Shown: in pieces, positions 54,950-64,000 of the stretch
Layout: each line of letters starts with the position of its first letter
Position numbering within the stretch: the stretch's first letter is position 1
Assembly: GCF_900102465.1 (NCBI RefSeq)
Contig: NZ_FNBW01000002.1
Span: 186,001-250,000 of the forward strand
DNA from: Thalassobaculum litoreum DSM 18839
GTDB taxonomy: Bacteria; Pseudomonadota; Alphaproteobacteria; Thalassobaculales; Thalassobaculaceae
DNA length: 64,000 nucleotides
Direction of reading: 5' to 3'
The notes under the pieces: generated by a model
Told to the model about the DNA's origin: nothing
Seen by the model: the letters and a program-made list of their open reading frames with translations, nothing else
Databases searched by the model: none
Program-made: the position numbers and the translations under genes

Positions 54950-56765
54950 TCGTCTTCTCCTCAACAACTGGATCGCCGGGAAGCCTCACGACCTCGACCG
55001 GCTCGGCGATGCCCCGGACCCGTGCGCGCTCGCGCCGACCCTCCGCCACCAGCGGGGCGACGGACGGGTCCTGGGCGAGCTGGCCGCTCACCACCACCTC
55101 TCCGCCGGCGGCGAGCCCCTGGACCCGGGCGGCCAGATTCACCATGGAGCCGAAATAGTCCAGACGGTCGTTCAGCGTGACAGCAATGCTGGCGCCGGCA
55201 TGAACGCCGATCTTGATGGAGATCGCCTCGCCGCCCTGGTCCCGGTTGAACGCCTCGGTACCCTGCTGCACATCAAGCGCGGCACGCACCGCATCCGCCG
55301 GCTCGGCGAAGGCGGCCATCACCGAGTCGCCGATGGTCTTGACGATGGCCCCCCGGTGGCCGCGCACGATGCGGCCGAGATAGGCGAAGTGCTCGCGGAC
55401 CAGATGGTAGGCGCTGGCGTCGCCGATCCGTTCGTACAGCGCGGTGGATCCCTTCAGATCGGTGAACATCAGGGCGATCTGGGCGATCGACACCTGATCG
55501 CCCGGATGCAGAACGGCATTGGAGAACAGGTCCCTGAACGCCTGCAGGGTCGTGACCTCGTGCGCCGTCAGCGCGTCGGCCACCCAGGCGCGGGATTCCA
55601 CCACAAGGGTGCGGCGCGCGGCGCCCTGATTCTCCAGCGTCACGGTGCCGGGCGCCGACGGCTCGCCGGCCTGGACGACCGCCCCGTTCACGATCACCCT
55701 CGGCGCCGGCCCGTCGATCGCCACGTCGCACTGTCCGCCGGTTTCCAGTGTGCGGTACCGGTAGGCGCCGGGCGCAAGATCGGCCGGGACGGTCCGGCTC
55801 TCCCCCGGGTCCAGGGCGACCTGCAGGATCACATGCGGCATCGACATCGGTCCGAACAGGCAGAACTCGCCGTCCTGTACCGGCCGGACCGCCGGGGCCG
55901 GCTGGAAGCTGAGCTCAACGTTGCGGGAGAAGTCGCGGTCGTAGGTGATGTTGCAGGAGTCGCAATGGGCGGTCTCGGGCACTTGATCGAGCGACGAGGC
56001 GGAGAGCTTGGCGCCGCGGCAGCGCGGACAGAGCAGGTCCCAGCGCGATTCGAGCAGCCCGTCCCGGACCGCCTCCAGGCAGAGTTCGATGACCGGCAGG
56101 TCCTCCTCTCCCCACTCCCGGGCGAGCCGGCGCGGACGCATCCGGATCAGGTCCATTTCCTGCGCGTCGAGAACGTAGTCGGCCAGCCGGGTCCCCAGGC
56201 CGTGCCCGTTCGGGCTGGCATTGATCTCGGCGACGATCCGCTCCAGGCGCAGCGCACGCGCCTGGTCCAACACCACCCGCTTGGTCAGAAAGGGGCGCTT
56301 GCTGGCTCCCGCCGCGAACTGGCGAAGATCGTCCACCAACCTGTCGAAATTCTTCCCGGCGTCGTCAAAGAAGCGGGTCGCCAGCAACAGGCGGCCGATC
56401 AGATTGGCCGGCGCCGCTTCCATGCGGTAGATACAGCGGCATCCACCCGGCGTCGGTTCGAACTCGGCGGTTGCGATCAGCACGGCCAGGGGGCCGCGGG
56501 AGAACCGCCGTTCGTGCCGGAACCAGCGATCGGTCACCCATTCGACCGGAATCTCCTCCCAGGCCAGGGTGAACGGACCGGCCTTGGCTTCGGCGAAGAA
56601 CCGGACCGTGCCGTCGGCCTGTTCGACCTCGCGGATCCGATGCTTGGGAAGACCCGCCGCCTCGTTGATACGCCCGGTATCGGCGAACAGCGGCCATATC
56701 ACGTCCGGCGGCTGATCGAACTCCCACACAATCGTATGGCTTTTCATGGGCGAATGGCTCTTCAC
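54939..56765 (-). CDS. Class III adenylate/guanylate cyclase with SRPBCC and zinc-ribbon (DUF5939-like) region
   Basis: About 608 aa. Order: an N-terminal SRPBCC/START-like domain (about 7-150, WEFDQPPDVIWPLFADTGRINE), a helical region, a zinc ribbon (CPRC ... CDSC, about 245-275), a beta-rich DUF5939-like segment, then the cyclase homology domain (about 425-590) with the metal Asp in FTDLKGST, the second metal Asp in IGDSVMAAF and Lys in VKTIGD. GTG 56765 is preferred, since GAGGAG lies 6 nt before it; ATG 56747 or 56813 are alternatives. It is in an operon with a DUF455 protein and a D-2-hydroxyacid dehydrogenase. Confidence 0.9.
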   Translation of the reverse strand: MKSHSPMKSHTIVWEFDQPPDVIWPLFADTGRINEAAGLPKHRIREVEQADGTVRFFAEAKAGPFTLAWEEIPVEWVTDRWFRHERRFSRGPLAVLIATAEFEPTPGGCRCIYRMEAAPANLIGRLLLATRFFDDAGKNFDRLVDDLRQFAAGASKRPFLTKRVVLDQARALRLERIVAEINASPNGHGLGTRLADYVLDAQEMDLIRMRPRRLAREWGEEDLPVIELCLEAVRDGLLESRWDLLCPRCRGAKLSASSLDQVPETAHCDSCNITYDRDFSRNVELSFQPAPAVRPVQDGEFCLFGPMSMPHVILQVALDPGESRTVPADLAPGAYRYRTLETGGQCDVAIDGPAPRVIVNGAVVQAGEPSAPGTVTLENQGAARRTLVVESRAWVADALTAHEVTTLQAFRDLFSNAVLHPGDQVSIAQIALMFTDLKGSTALYERIGDASAYHLVREHFAYLGRIVRGHRGAIVKTIGDSVMAAFAEPADAVRAALDVQQGTEAFNRDQGGEAISIKIGVHAGASIAVTLNDRLDYFGSMVNLAARVQGLAAGGEVVVSGQLAQDPSVAPLVAEGRRERARVRGIAEPVEVVRLPGDPVVEEKTNGG

Positions 56766-56775
56766 GGGCCTCTCC

Positions 56776-57609
56776 TCACTCGGCGGCGCCCCGCTGGCTG
56801 TCGAGATACTCATCGCCGAGCGGACCGTAGAAGGCCGCGTCGAACCCGGCCGCCTCGCGCGACGGGATGTTGAACGGTGGCTTCACCCCGCCGCGGAACC
56901 GGGCGCGCACGATCGCCTGCCAGGTGGCGACTGGCTCCAGCTTGCGTTCCGCGCAGAGATGGTCGAACCAGCGCTTGCCGACGGCCACATGGCCGATCTC
57001 GTCGTCATGGATGACCTGCAGGATGTCGGCAGAGGGATCGTCGCCGACCTCGCGCAGCTTGGCGATCATCGGCGGGGTGACGTCCAGGCCGCGCGCCTCC
57101 AAAACCAGCGGCACCACCGCCTGGCGGGCCAGGGGGTCGTCCGCCGTCTCCACCGCCGCCTGCCACAGCCCGTCATGGGCCGGCAGAGCACCATAGCGTG
57201 ATCCCAGCGCCTCCAGGCGGTCTGCGATCAGCAGGAAATGCTTCGACTCCTCGTCCCCCACACGCACCCAGTCGTCCGCATAGGCGCGCGGGAAGCCGGC
57301 GTCGGGAAACCGCGCGACCGCGTCCCAGGCGAGATCGATGGCGTTCAGCTCGATATGCGCCAGCGCGTGCAGCAGGGCCACCCGGCCGCGCGTCTCGGCA
57401 GTGATCTTGCGCTTCTTAACCCGCCTGGGCGGCAGCAACGGCGGCTCATCCGGCCGACCCGGCCGGTCCGGCGGAAAGACGGAATAGGCAAAGGGCAGCG
57501 CGCCGGACCGCCAGGCTGCCGCGGCGCGACGGCCGAGTTCGGCCTTCGCCCGGGCATCGGCGGTTCGGAGGACCGCGACGGCGGCCTGGCTGAGATCGGA
57601 GAACTCCAT
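56776..57609 (-). CDS. DUF455 family ferritin-like protein
   Basis: A 277-aa helical protein: ALAHIELNAIDLAWDA, GDEESKHFLLIADRLE and IHDDEIGHVAVGKRWFD place Glu/His clusters in ferritin-like positions typical of DUF455 (a di-iron type fold; also seen in tRNA-modification MiaE relatives). Function unknown. The stop lies 10 nt before the cyclase GTG, so the two are cotranscribed. Confidence 0.9.
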   Translation of the reverse strand: MEFSDLSQAAVAVLRTADARAKAELGRRAAAAWRSGALPFAYSVFPPDRPGRPDEPPLLPPRRVKKRKITAETRGRVALLHALAHIELNAIDLAWDAVARFPDAGFPRAYADDWVRVGDEESKHFLLIADRLEALGSRYGALPAHDGLWQAAVETADDPLARQAVVPLVLEARGLDVTPPMIAKLREVGDDPSADILQVIHDDEIGHVAVGKRWFDHLCAERKLEPVATWQAIVRARFRGGVKPPFNIPSREAAGFDAAFYGPLGDEYLDSQRGAAE

Positions 57610-57717
57610 GGCGGGACATGATGTAGCGCGACTGCGTATTCCGTGCACCCGCCGCGACGCTTATGCTCACACCCAAGCCCCGACTAGGGCGTTTATCCAA
57701 TGCAGAGGTGAGTCCCT

Positions 57718-59121
57718 ATGACTACGCGTGAAGCCGCGCTCGATGCGGTGCGGGAGTATTTCGACACGGGCGGTTTCCGCACCGAACTGACCGAACGGGT
57801 GGCCGTTCAGACATCGAGCCGCGAGGAGGAGCATCGCGCCGACCTGATGGATTATCTGGACCGGCTGATGCGCCAGCGCTTCGAGGCGATGGGCTTCAGC
57901 GTCGAGATCCATCAGAACACGCTGCTCGACCGCGCGCCGTTCCTGGTCGCCAAGCGGATCGAGGATCCGAGCCTGCCGACCCTGTTCTGCTACGGCCACG
58001 GCGACACGGTGCCGGGCGAGGAAGGCCGCTGGGCCGACGACCGCAACCCGTGGCGCCTTGAGGTGGCAGACACGCCGTCCGGTGAGCGCTGGTACGGCCG
58101 CGGCACCGCCGACAACAAGGGCCAGCACGCCATCAACATGGAGGCGATGCGTCACGTCATCGAGACCCGGGGCAAGCTCGGCTACAACGTCACCTTCCTG
58201 ATCGAGATGGCCGAGGAGATGGGCTCGCCGGGCTTGGCGGAATTCTGCCGCGACAACAAGGAGATGCTCGCCGCCGACCTGCTGATCGCGTCGGACGGGC
58301 CGCGCTTCTCGACGGACGGGCCGGACATCAAGCTCGGCACCCGCGGCGGGCTGAACATCCGCTTCCGCCTGGAATACCGCGAGGGCGGCCACCATTCCGG
58401 CAACTGGGGCGGCCTGCTGGCCAACCCGGCGATCGTGCTGATGCACGCACTGACCGGCATCGTCGGCCGCGAGGGCAAGATCCTGCTGCCGGAGCTTAAG
58501 CCGGCTCAGATCAAGAACTCGGTGCGCGACGCACTCGGCCACGTGAAGGTCGTCTCCGGTCCCGACGATCCCGAGATCGACCCGTGGTGGGGCGAGCCGG
58601 GGCTGACCCTGGCGGAGAAGGTGTTCGGCTGGAACACCTTCGAGGTGCTGTCCTTCATCACCGGCGACCCGGAGAAGCCGCAGAACGCCGTGCCGCCCTT
58701 CGCCGAGGCGATCTGCCAGATCCGCTTCGTGGTCGACACCGACCCGGACGTCTTCCTGCCGACGATCCGCGAGCATCTGGCAGCCAACGGCTTTGGCGAC
58801 ATCACCGTGGAGCCGGCCCGCATGTCGATGCTGCGCGCCTCGCGGCTCGATCCGGACCACCCGGCGGTGCCGTGGGCGGTCGCGTCGATGGAGAAGACCA
58901 CCGGCAAGACGGTCACGGTGATCCCCAACGCCGGCGGCTCCCTGCCGAACGACATCTTCCTCAACGGCATCGGCATGCCGACGATCTGGGTGCCGCACAG
59001 CTATACCGGCTGCTCCCAGCACGCCCCGAACGAGCATGTGCTGCCGCATCTGATGCGCGAGGGGCTGGAGATGATGACCGGCCTGTTCTGGGATCTGGGC
59101 GAGGGTTTCCCGGGAAAGTGA
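57718..59121 (+). CDS. M20 family metallopeptidase
   Basis: A 467-aa protein: FCYGHGDTVPGEEGRW (first metal His and Asp), YGRGTADNKGQHA, EMAEEMGSPG (catalytic Glu) and SGNWGG before the dimerisation domain; the closing HAPNEH carries the last metal His. It belongs to the ArgE/DapE/carboxypeptidase family; the substrate is not clear. The ATG starts at the end of a purine-rich stretch. Confidence 0.92.
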   Translation: MTTREAALDAVREYFDTGGFRTELTERVAVQTSSREEEHRADLMDYLDRLMRQRFEAMGFSVEIHQNTLLDRAPFLVAKRIEDPSLPTLFCYGHGDTVPGEEGRWADDRNPWRLEVADTPSGERWYGRGTADNKGQHAINMEAMRHVIETRGKLGYNVTFLIEMAEEMGSPGLAEFCRDNKEMLAADLLIASDGPRFSTDGPDIKLGTRGGLNIRFRLEYREGGHHSGNWGGLLANPAIVLMHALTGIVGREGKILLPELKPAQIKNSVRDALGHVKVVSGPDDPEIDPWWGEPGLTLAEKVFGWNTFEVLSFITGDPEKPQNAVPPFAEAICQIRFVVDTDPDVFLPTIREHLAANGFGDITVEPARMSMLRASRLDPDHPAVPWAVASMEKTTGKTVTVIPNAGGSLPNDIFLNGIGMPTIWVPHSYTGCSQHAPNEHVLPHLMREGLEMMTGLFWDLGEGFPGK

Positions 59122-59161
59122 GGTAACGTCGGCAGACCGGGGCACCGGGTCCCGGTCCGCC

Positions 59162-59255
59162 CCCGGATCAAGTCCGGGAGCGACCGGGATGACGGGTTTG
59201 GGATCCGCGTCTTCCCCGCATCGTCATCCCGGACAGCCCCGGACTTGATCCGGGG
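59162..59255. repeat. Two REP-like palindromes, CCCGGA-N5-TCCGGG and CCCCGGA-N5-TCCGGGG
   Basis: Copies at 59162-59178 and 59237-59255, in opposite spacer orientation (TCAAG and CTTGA), in the gap between the M20 peptidase and trmL. They are the same family as 61-79, 146-164 and 63970-63988. A paired, inverted arrangement is typical of BIME-like REP clusters. Confidence 0.7.
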
Positions 59256-59274
59256 ATGGGCCGTGACCGTGCCC

Positions 59275-59727
59275 CTACCCCGGCCAACCGCCGGTCTGAC
59301 GCAGGCCTTCGGACAGCAGGATCCCCGCACTCACAGCCACGTTGAGCGACCGCGCCCCCGCCACCATCGGCACCTTCACCGCCAGATCGGCCGCCGCGTG
59401 CACGTCGTCGGGCACGCCGGCGCTCTCGCGGCCGAGGATAAGATGATCCTCCGCGTCGAACCGCGCGTCGGGGAGCGTCACCGCGCCCTTCGTGGTCGCC
59501 AGGACCAGCCGTCCCGGCTCCCGCGCGGCCAGGAACGCGTCCCACGAGCTGTGCCGTCGCACCGCGGCGAATTCCAGGTAATCCATGCCGGCACGGCGCA
59601 TCCGGCCCTCCGACCATACGAAGCCGCAGGGCTCGATCACATCCACGCCGACACCGAGGCAGGCGGCAAGCCGAAGGATCGTTCCGGCGTTCTGGGGGAT
59701 GTCGGGCTGGTACAGGACGAGGCGCAT
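59275..59727 (-). CDS. trmL: tRNA (cytidine(34)-2'-O)-methyltransferase
   Basis: A 150-aa SPOUT methyltransferase that modifies the wobble base of tRNA-Leu. Family hallmarks: YQPDIPQNAGTILRLAAC, LILGRESAGVP, and a knot region VPMVAGARSLNVAVSAGI. The ATG at 59727 gives the usual length. It is divergent from petA. Confidence 0.94.
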   Translation of the reverse strand: MRLVLYQPDIPQNAGTILRLAACLGVGVDVIEPCGFVWSEGRMRRAGMDYLEFAAVRRHSSWDAFLAAREPGRLVLATTKGAVTLPDARFDAEDHLILGRESAGVPDDVHAAADLAVKVPMVAGARSLNVAVSAGILLSEGLRQTGGWPG

Positions 59728-59754
59728 AGCCGCATCTAAACGCCTCGCGATGCT

Positions 59755-59783
59755 TTGCAAAAGGCAAACCTCTGCGCTATACG
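59755..59783 (+). promoter_or_regulatory. Putative sigma-70 promoter for petABC
   Basis: TTGCAA (59755-59760), a 17-nt spacer and TATACG (59778-59783) lie 134 nt before the petA start. No PpsR box is seen near it. Confidence 0.5.
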
Positions 59784-59916
59784 CATGCCGGATCGGGGCG
59801 GAGGTATTTGCGACAGCGGGTCGCGTTGCGTTCCTGCGCCATTGGTCGATAGTGCCTGACGATCCGGCACGCGGGCCGGAAACCCGTCGAGCGCCACATA
59901 AGACGAGTGGAGAACC

Positions 59917-60447
59917 ATGGCCGAAACCCACGAAGGCGACTCCCGCCGCGACTTCCTGATTATCACGACCACCGCCGTAGGCGCGGTGGGCGCGGCTTGC
60001 GTCGCCTGGCCGTTCATCGACCAGATGAACCCGGCCGCTGACACCCTGGCGCTCGCCAGCATCGAATTTGACGTCTCGACAGTCGCGGAAGGCCAGTCGG
60101 TCACGCTGACCTGGCGCGGCAAGCCCGTGTTCGTGCGGCATCGCACGCCCGCGGAGATCGAGGAGGCGCGCGAGGTTCCGCTCGACGACCTGCGCGATCC
60201 GCAGACCGACGCCGAGCGTGCCGAGAAGCCCGAGTATCTGGTGATGGTCGGCGTCTGTACGCACCTCGGTTGCGTGCCGCTCGGCCAGAGCGTGTCCGAC
60301 CCCAAGGGCGATTTCGGCGGCTGGTTCTGCCCGTGCCACGGCTCGCACTACGACACGTCGGGCCGCATTCGCCGAGGCCCGGCGCCTCTGAACCTCGCCG
60401 TGCCGGAATATCAGTACATTTCCGACACCGTCGTCCGTATCGGTTAA
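59917..60447 (+). CDS. petA: Ubiquinol-cytochrome c reductase Rieske iron-sulfur subunit
   Basis: A 176-aa protein: an N-terminal twin-arginine-like RRDFL and a membrane helix, then the cluster-binding boxes CTHLGC and CPCHGSHYD. It transfers electrons from ubiquinol to cytochrome c1 in the bc1 complex. First gene of the petABC operon. Confidence 0.97.
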   Translation: MAETHEGDSRRDFLIITTTAVGAVGAACVAWPFIDQMNPAADTLALASIEFDVSTVAEGQSVTLTWRGKPVFVRHRTPAEIEEAREVPLDDLRDPQTDAERAEKPEYLVMVGVCTHLGCVPLGQSVSDPKGDFGGWFCPCHGSHYDTSGRIRRGPAPLNLAVPEYQYISDTVVRIG

Positions 60448-60463
60448 GAGGGAGCGCCGGAGC

Positions 60464-61717
60464 ATGGCTGCGAATTTCTCAAATCCGGTGGTGCGGTGGA
60501 TCGACCACCGCCTCCCCGTCTTCACCTTCATGCACCACGAGTTGCATGAGTACCCCACCCCGAAGAACCTGAGCTATTGGTGGAACTTCGGGTCGCTGGC
60601 CGGTATCGCCCTGGTGATCATGATCGTCACCGGCATCACGCTGGCGATGCACTACACGCCGCACGTGGACTACGCCTTCGCCAGCGTCGAGCGCATCATG
60701 CGCGACGTGAATTACGGCTGGCTGATCCGCTACATCCACATGAACGGCGCCAGCTTCTTCTTCATCGTCGTCTACATCCACATCTTCCGGGGCCTGTATT
60801 TCGGCTCCTATAAGGCGCCGCGCGAAATCCTCTGGATGCTCGGCGTGGTCATCCTGCTGCTGATGATGGCGACGGCGTTCATGGGTTACGTGCTGCCGTG
60901 GGGCCAGATGAGCTTCTGGGGCGCCACCGTGATCACCAACCTGTTCTCGGCGATCCCGCTGGTGGGCGAGTCGATCGTCACCTGGCTGTGGGGCGGTTTC
61001 TCGGTCGACAACGCGACCCTGAACCGGTTCTTCTCGCTGCACTTCCTGCTGCCGTTCGTGATCGTCGGCGTGGTCGTGCTGCACATCGTCGCGCTGCACC
61101 GCTTCGGGTCGAACAACCCGCTGGGCATCGACGTGAAGGGCCCGAAGGATCAGATCCCGTTCCATCCGTACTACACGATCAAGGACGCGTTCGGACTGGG
61201 TGTGTTCCTGATCTTCTTCTCGGCCTTCATCTTCTTCGCGCCGAACTTCCTGGGCCACCCGGACAACTACATCCCGGCCAATCCGTTGGTGACGCCGGCG
61301 CATATCGTGCCCGAGTGGTATTTCCTGCCGTTCTACGCGATCCTGCGTGCGATCCCCGACAAGCTCGGCGGCGTGCTGTTCATGTTCGGCGCCATCGCCG
61401 TGCTGTTCGTGCTGCCGTGGCTCGACCGCTCGCCGGTGCGCAGCGGCCAGTTCCGCCCGATCTTCAAGATCTTCTTCTGGATCCTGGTGGTCGACGTGGT
61501 GGCGCTGACCTATCTCGGCGGCAAGCCGGCGGAGGGCATCTACGTGATCCTCTCCCGGATCGCCACCGCCTACTACTTCATCCACTTCCTGATCATTCTG
61601 CCGGCCCTGAGCATCTTCGAGACGCCCAAGCCGCTGCCGAAGTCGATCAGCGAGCCGGTGCTTGGCGCCGGGGGCGGATTCGCTGCAGCCACCGCCGCAC
61701 CGAGGGAGAAAGTCTGA
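60464..61717 (+). CDS. petB: Cytochrome b subunit of the bc1 complex
   Basis: A 417-aa membrane protein with eight to nine helices. The QO-site [13 protein letters not shown] segment and the paired heme His residues of helices B and D ([39 protein letters not shown]) are visible. Length matches the purple-bacterial type. Its stop overlaps the petC start (TGATG). Confidence 0.98.
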   Translation: MAANFSNPVVRWIDHRLPVFTFMHHELHEYPTPKNLSYWWNFGSLAGIALVIMIVTGITLAMHYTPHVDYAFASVERIMRDVNYGWLIRYIHMNGASFFFIVVYIHIFRGLYFGSYKAPREILWMLGVVILLLMMATAFMGYVLPWGQMSFWGATVITNLFSAIPLVGESIVTWLWGGFSVDNATLNRFFSLHFLLPFVIVGVVVLHIVALHRFGSNNPLGIDVKGPKDQIPFHPYYTIKDAFGLGVFLIFFSAFIFFAPNFLGHPDNYIPANPLVTPAHIVPEWYFLPFYAILRAIPDKLGGVLFMFGAIAVLFVLPWLDRSPVRSGQFRPIFKIFFWILVVDVVALTYLGGKPAEGIYVILSRIATAYYFIHFLIILPALSIFETPKPLPKSISEPVLGAGGGFAAATAAPREKV

Positions 61718-62499
61718 TGATCGCGCGTCTCACCACCACCATCGCGGCCGTCGCGATCGCGGCCGGCGCCTGGTCCTTCGCTCTCTCCACCCCGGCTTCG
61801 GCCGCGGGAGAGGCGATCGATCTGCCGCAGCACGACTGGTCGTTCAGCGGCCCGTTCGGCACCTATGACCGCGGCGCGCTGCAGCGTGGCTTCCAGGTCT
61901 ACAAGAACGTCTGCGCCGGCTGCCACGCACTCAGCTACGTCGCGTACCGCAACCTCGAGGACCTCGGCTACAACGAGGACGAGGTCAAGGCGATCGCGGC
62001 CGAAGCCAGCGTGACCGACGGCCCGAACGACGACGGAGAGATGTTCGAGCGGCCGGGCAAGCCGTCCGACAGGTTCGCCTCGCCGTTCCCGAACGAGCAG
62101 GCGGCCCGCGCGGCCAATGGCGGCGCCTATCCGCCGGATCTGTCGCTGATCGTCAAGGCCCGTCCGGACGGCGCCAACTACGTGCGCGCCCTGCTGATCG
62201 GCTATACCGAGCCGCCGGCCGACTTCAACCTGATGGCCGGTATGAACTACAACGCCTACTTCCCGGGTCACCAGATCGCCATGGCTAAGCCGCTTTACGG
62301 CGACGACGTGACCTACGAGGACGGCACCCCGAGCACGATCGAGCAGGAGGCGGCGGACGTCGCCGCCTTCCTCGCCTGGGCTTCGGAGCCGGAGATGGAT
62401 GAGCGCAAGCGGGCGGGCGTCATGACGCTGCTGTTCCTGCTGGTCTTCACCGGCCTGCTCTACGCCACCAAGCGGAAGATCTGGGCCGACGTCCACTAA
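61717..62499 (+). CDS. petC: Cytochrome c1 subunit of the bc1 complex
   Basis: A 260-aa precursor: signal peptide ending ASAA (about residue 28), heme motif CAGCH, an axial Met in the NLMAGMNYNAYFPGHQIAMAKPL region, and a C-terminal membrane anchor. Overlaps petB by one base. It passes electrons to cytochrome c2. Confidence 0.97.
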   Translation: MIARLTTTIAAVAIAAGAWSFALSTPASAAGEAIDLPQHDWSFSGPFGTYDRGALQRGFQVYKNVCAGCHALSYVAYRNLEDLGYNEDEVKAIAAEASVTDGPNDDGEMFERPGKPSDRFASPFPNEQAARAANGGAYPPDLSLIVKARPDGANYVRALLIGYTEPPADFNLMAGMNYNAYFPGHQIAMAKPLYGDDVTYEDGTPSTIEQEAADVAAFLAWASEPEMDERKRAGVMTLLFLLVFTGLLYATKRKIWADVH

Positions 62500-62524
62500 G
62501 CGCCGGCACAATCAGGCAATTGCA

Positions 62525-62551
62525 GAGGCCGCGGTTCGTCCGCGGCCTTTC
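62525..62551 (+). terminator. Intrinsic terminator after petABC
   Basis: GGCCGCGG (62527-62534) pairs with CCGCGGCC (62540-62547), loop TTCGT, followed by TTTC. It lies 27 nt past the petC stop. Confidence 0.65.
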
Positions 62552-62607
62552 GCGTTCCGGGCCCGGCGCGGTATACCTGTGGCACAGACATTCGGAACGG
62601 GACGGAC

Positions 62608-63495
62608 ATGAGCAGTCAAACACGCAAGGCCCTCGTCGCGGTCATCGGCGGCAGCGGCGTCTACAATATCGACGGCCTTGAGAACGCCCGCTGGCAGACC
62701 GTCACCTCGTCCTTCGGCGAGCCGTCGGACGAGCTCCTGTTCGGCGAGCTCGACGGCCAGCCGCTGGTCTTCCTGCCGCGCCACGGCCGCGGTCACCGGT
62801 TAAGTCCGACGACGATCAACTACCGCGCCAATATCGACGCCCTGAAGCGCGCCGGCGTGACCGACATCATCTCGGTCTCCGCCGTCGGCTCGCTGAAGGA
62901 GGAATACGCGCCCGGCCATTTCGTGCTGATCGACCAGTTCATCGACCGCACCTTCGCCCGCGAGAAGACCTTCTTCGGCACCGGCTGCGTCGCCCACGTG
63001 TCGATGGCCCATCCGGTCTCCACCCGCCTCATGGATGCTCTGGAGGCTTCCTGCAAGCAGCTTGGCCTCCCCTATGCCCGCGGCGGGACCTACGTGACCA
63101 TGGAGGGCCCGCAGTTCTCCACCCAGGCCGAGTCGTTCCTGTACCGGTCGTGGGGAGCCGACGTGATCGGCATGACCAACATGCCGGAGGCGAAGCTCGC
63201 CCGCGAGGCGGAGATCCCCTACGCCACCGTCGCCATGGTCACCGACTACGACTGCTGGCACCCGGACCACGATCACGTCACCGTCGAGGCCGTGGTCAAG
63301 GTGCTGACCGCCAACGCGGACAACGCCCGCTCCCTGGTCAAGACCGTGGCGCCGAAGATCTACGACCGGCCGTTGGTCGACGCGCAGGGCGGCGATCACG
63401 CCCTGGAGTTCGCGCTGATCACCCATCCCGAGGCGCGCGACCCGGAGATGGTCGCCAAGCTGGACGCGGTCGCCGGACGCGTGCTGAAGGGCTGA
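62608..63495 (+). CDS. mtnP: S-methyl-5'-thioadenosine phosphorylase
   Basis: A 295-aa PNP-family phosphorylase of methionine salvage: IGGSGVYNIDGL at the start, FLPRHGRGHRLSPTTINYRANI (phosphate and substrate site), and MEGPQFSTQAES with GMTNMPEAKLAREAEI. ATG at 62608 is directly after a purine-rich stretch. Confidence 0.95.
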   Translation: MSSQTRKALVAVIGGSGVYNIDGLENARWQTVTSSFGEPSDELLFGELDGQPLVFLPRHGRGHRLSPTTINYRANIDALKRAGVTDIISVSAVGSLKEEYAPGHFVLIDQFIDRTFAREKTFFGTGCVAHVSMAHPVSTRLMDALEASCKQLGLPYARGGTYVTMEGPQFSTQAESFLYRSWGADVIGMTNMPEAKLAREAEIPYATVAMVTDYDCWHPDHDHVTVEAVVKVLTANADNARSLVKTVAPKIYDRPLVDAQGGDHALEFALITHPEARDPEMVAKLDAVAGRVLKG

Positions 63496-63501
63496 GCGGT
63501 C

Positions 63502-63924
63502 ATGGCGGGACGTGGCGACGGAATCGGGCGGCTGGAGGGGCTCTACAACCGGGTCACCGCCGACACGCCCGACGGCGCGCGCACGCTGAACGTCAAATCC
63601 GTGATGGCGCTGGACAACGACCGGCCGAACGAGGCGGCCGAGCTGATCGGCCGCGCCCTGGTCATCGAACCGGCAGAATACGCCTATCTCTTCCACCTGG
63701 CCAAGGTCTGCGCCAAGGCCGGGTGGTGGAGCCATTGCGTCGATGCTTTGCGCCGGGCGATCTACGTGGACCCGGTGAACCCGGAGGCCTGGTACGGGCT
63801 GGGCCGCGCCTTCGAGGAGCTGGACAGCATCGGCGAGGCCGAAGTGTGCTGGCGCCAGTGCCTGGCCCTGGACCCCAAGCATATCGGCGCCCGCGAGGCA
63901 CTGGTCGCCCACGCCCGGCGGTAG
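63502..63924 (+). CDS. Tetratricopeptide repeat protein
   Basis: A 140-aa soluble protein with two to three TPR-like helix pairs; the last, NPEAWYGLGRAFEELDSIGEAEVCWRQCLALDPKH, is a canonical repeat. It follows mtnP by 6 nt and may be cotranscribed. Binding partner unknown. Confidence 0.88.
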   Translation: MAGRGDGIGRLEGLYNRVTADTPDGARTLNVKSVMALDNDRPNEAAELIGRALVIEPAEYAYLFHLAKVCAKAGWWSHCVDALRRAIYVDPVNPEAWYGLGRAFEELDSIGEAEVCWRQCLALDPKHIGAREALVAHARR

Positions 63925-63969
63925 CGGTCCGCTCTCTCCCCCTTTCTCAATAGCCGTCATCCCGGGAGA

Positions 63970-63988
63970 CCCCGGGCTTGATCCGGGG
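63970..63988. repeat. REP-like palindrome near the window end
   Basis: CCCCGGG-CTTGA-TCCGGGG, with outer CCCGGG repeats. It belongs to the CCCCGGA family and the spacer CTTGA matches 59244-59248. The last 76 nt of the window hold no gene. Confidence 0.6.
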
Positions 63989-64000
63989 ACTGCCCGGGAC

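Overview
The window is GC-rich chromosomal DNA from an anoxygenic phototrophic alphaproteobacterium, probably of the Rhodospirillales or a related marine lineage. The evidence is a purple-bacterial photosynthesis gene cluster in the classical order, PpsR/CrtJ-type operators (TGT-N12-ACA), an alphaproteobacterial cytochrome bc1 operon, and phasin plus 3-hydroxybutyrate dehydrogenase genes that point to polyhydroxyalkanoate storage. The genus cannot be fixed from the sequence alone.

Region 1 (about 0.3-21.3 kb) is the photosynthesis cluster. Read from right to left on the minus strand it runs bchI-bchD-bchO-crtI-crtB-tspO-small ORF, then crtE-crtF-bchC-bchX-bchY-bchZ-pufQ-pufB-pufA-pufL-pufM-pufC. 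The pair crtD-crtC is on the plus strand. It encodes part of Mg-chelatase, chlorophyllide a reductase (BchXYZ), BchC, carotenoid synthesis (CrtE, B, I, C, D, F; consistent with the spirilloxanthin series, with no crtA in the window), the LH1 antenna and the reaction centre with its tetraheme cytochrome. Many gene pairs overlap or nearly abut. Paired PpsR boxes 8 nt apart sit at bchC and between crtE and crtD, and a single box lies between bchI and a divergent cytochrome c2 gene. The rest of the pathway (bchFNBHLM, puhA, acsF and others) is not in the window.

Region 2 (21-38 kb) is mostly housekeeping and metabolic: a small secreted protein, enoyl-CoA hydratase, a CinA-type protein, SDR, an extracytoplasmic solute-binding family 5 protein without a visible signal peptide, sfsA, map, radC, an MFS carrier, an IlvD/Edd dehydratase and an aspartate aminotransferase. 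It continues with a secreted Cache-like protein divergent from a chemoreceptor, a PAS protein coupled to an RraA-like protein, and csaA.

Region 3 (38-59 kb) holds a phasin, a lipoprotein, an M24 peptidase, pgeF, a MidA/NDUFAF7-type methyltransferase, lgt, an SDR, msrP, an MFS protein, an EF-G paralogue, phhB, a patatin, bdhA, a zincin, another SDR and a DUF3429 membrane protein. It ends with a three-gene set (DUF455 ferritin-like, SRPBCC-DUF5939-adenylate cyclase, D-2-hydroxyacid dehydrogenase) and an M20 peptidase. The 3' end of the dehydrogenase gene is tandemly duplicated (119-bp period).

Region 4 (59-64 kb) holds trmL, the petABC operon for cytochrome bc1 (which with cytochrome c2 and the reaction centre closes the cyclic electron path), mtnP and a TPR protein. 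Short palindromic REP-like repeats occur in at least ten intergenic spots. Nothing looks like a prophage, transposase, CRISPR array, tRNA or rRNA gene. The most unusual items are the LH1 subunits of atypical length, an uncharacterised 48-aa membrane ORF in the carotenoid cluster, an EF-G paralogue lacking the switch-II histidine, and the cyclase operon.
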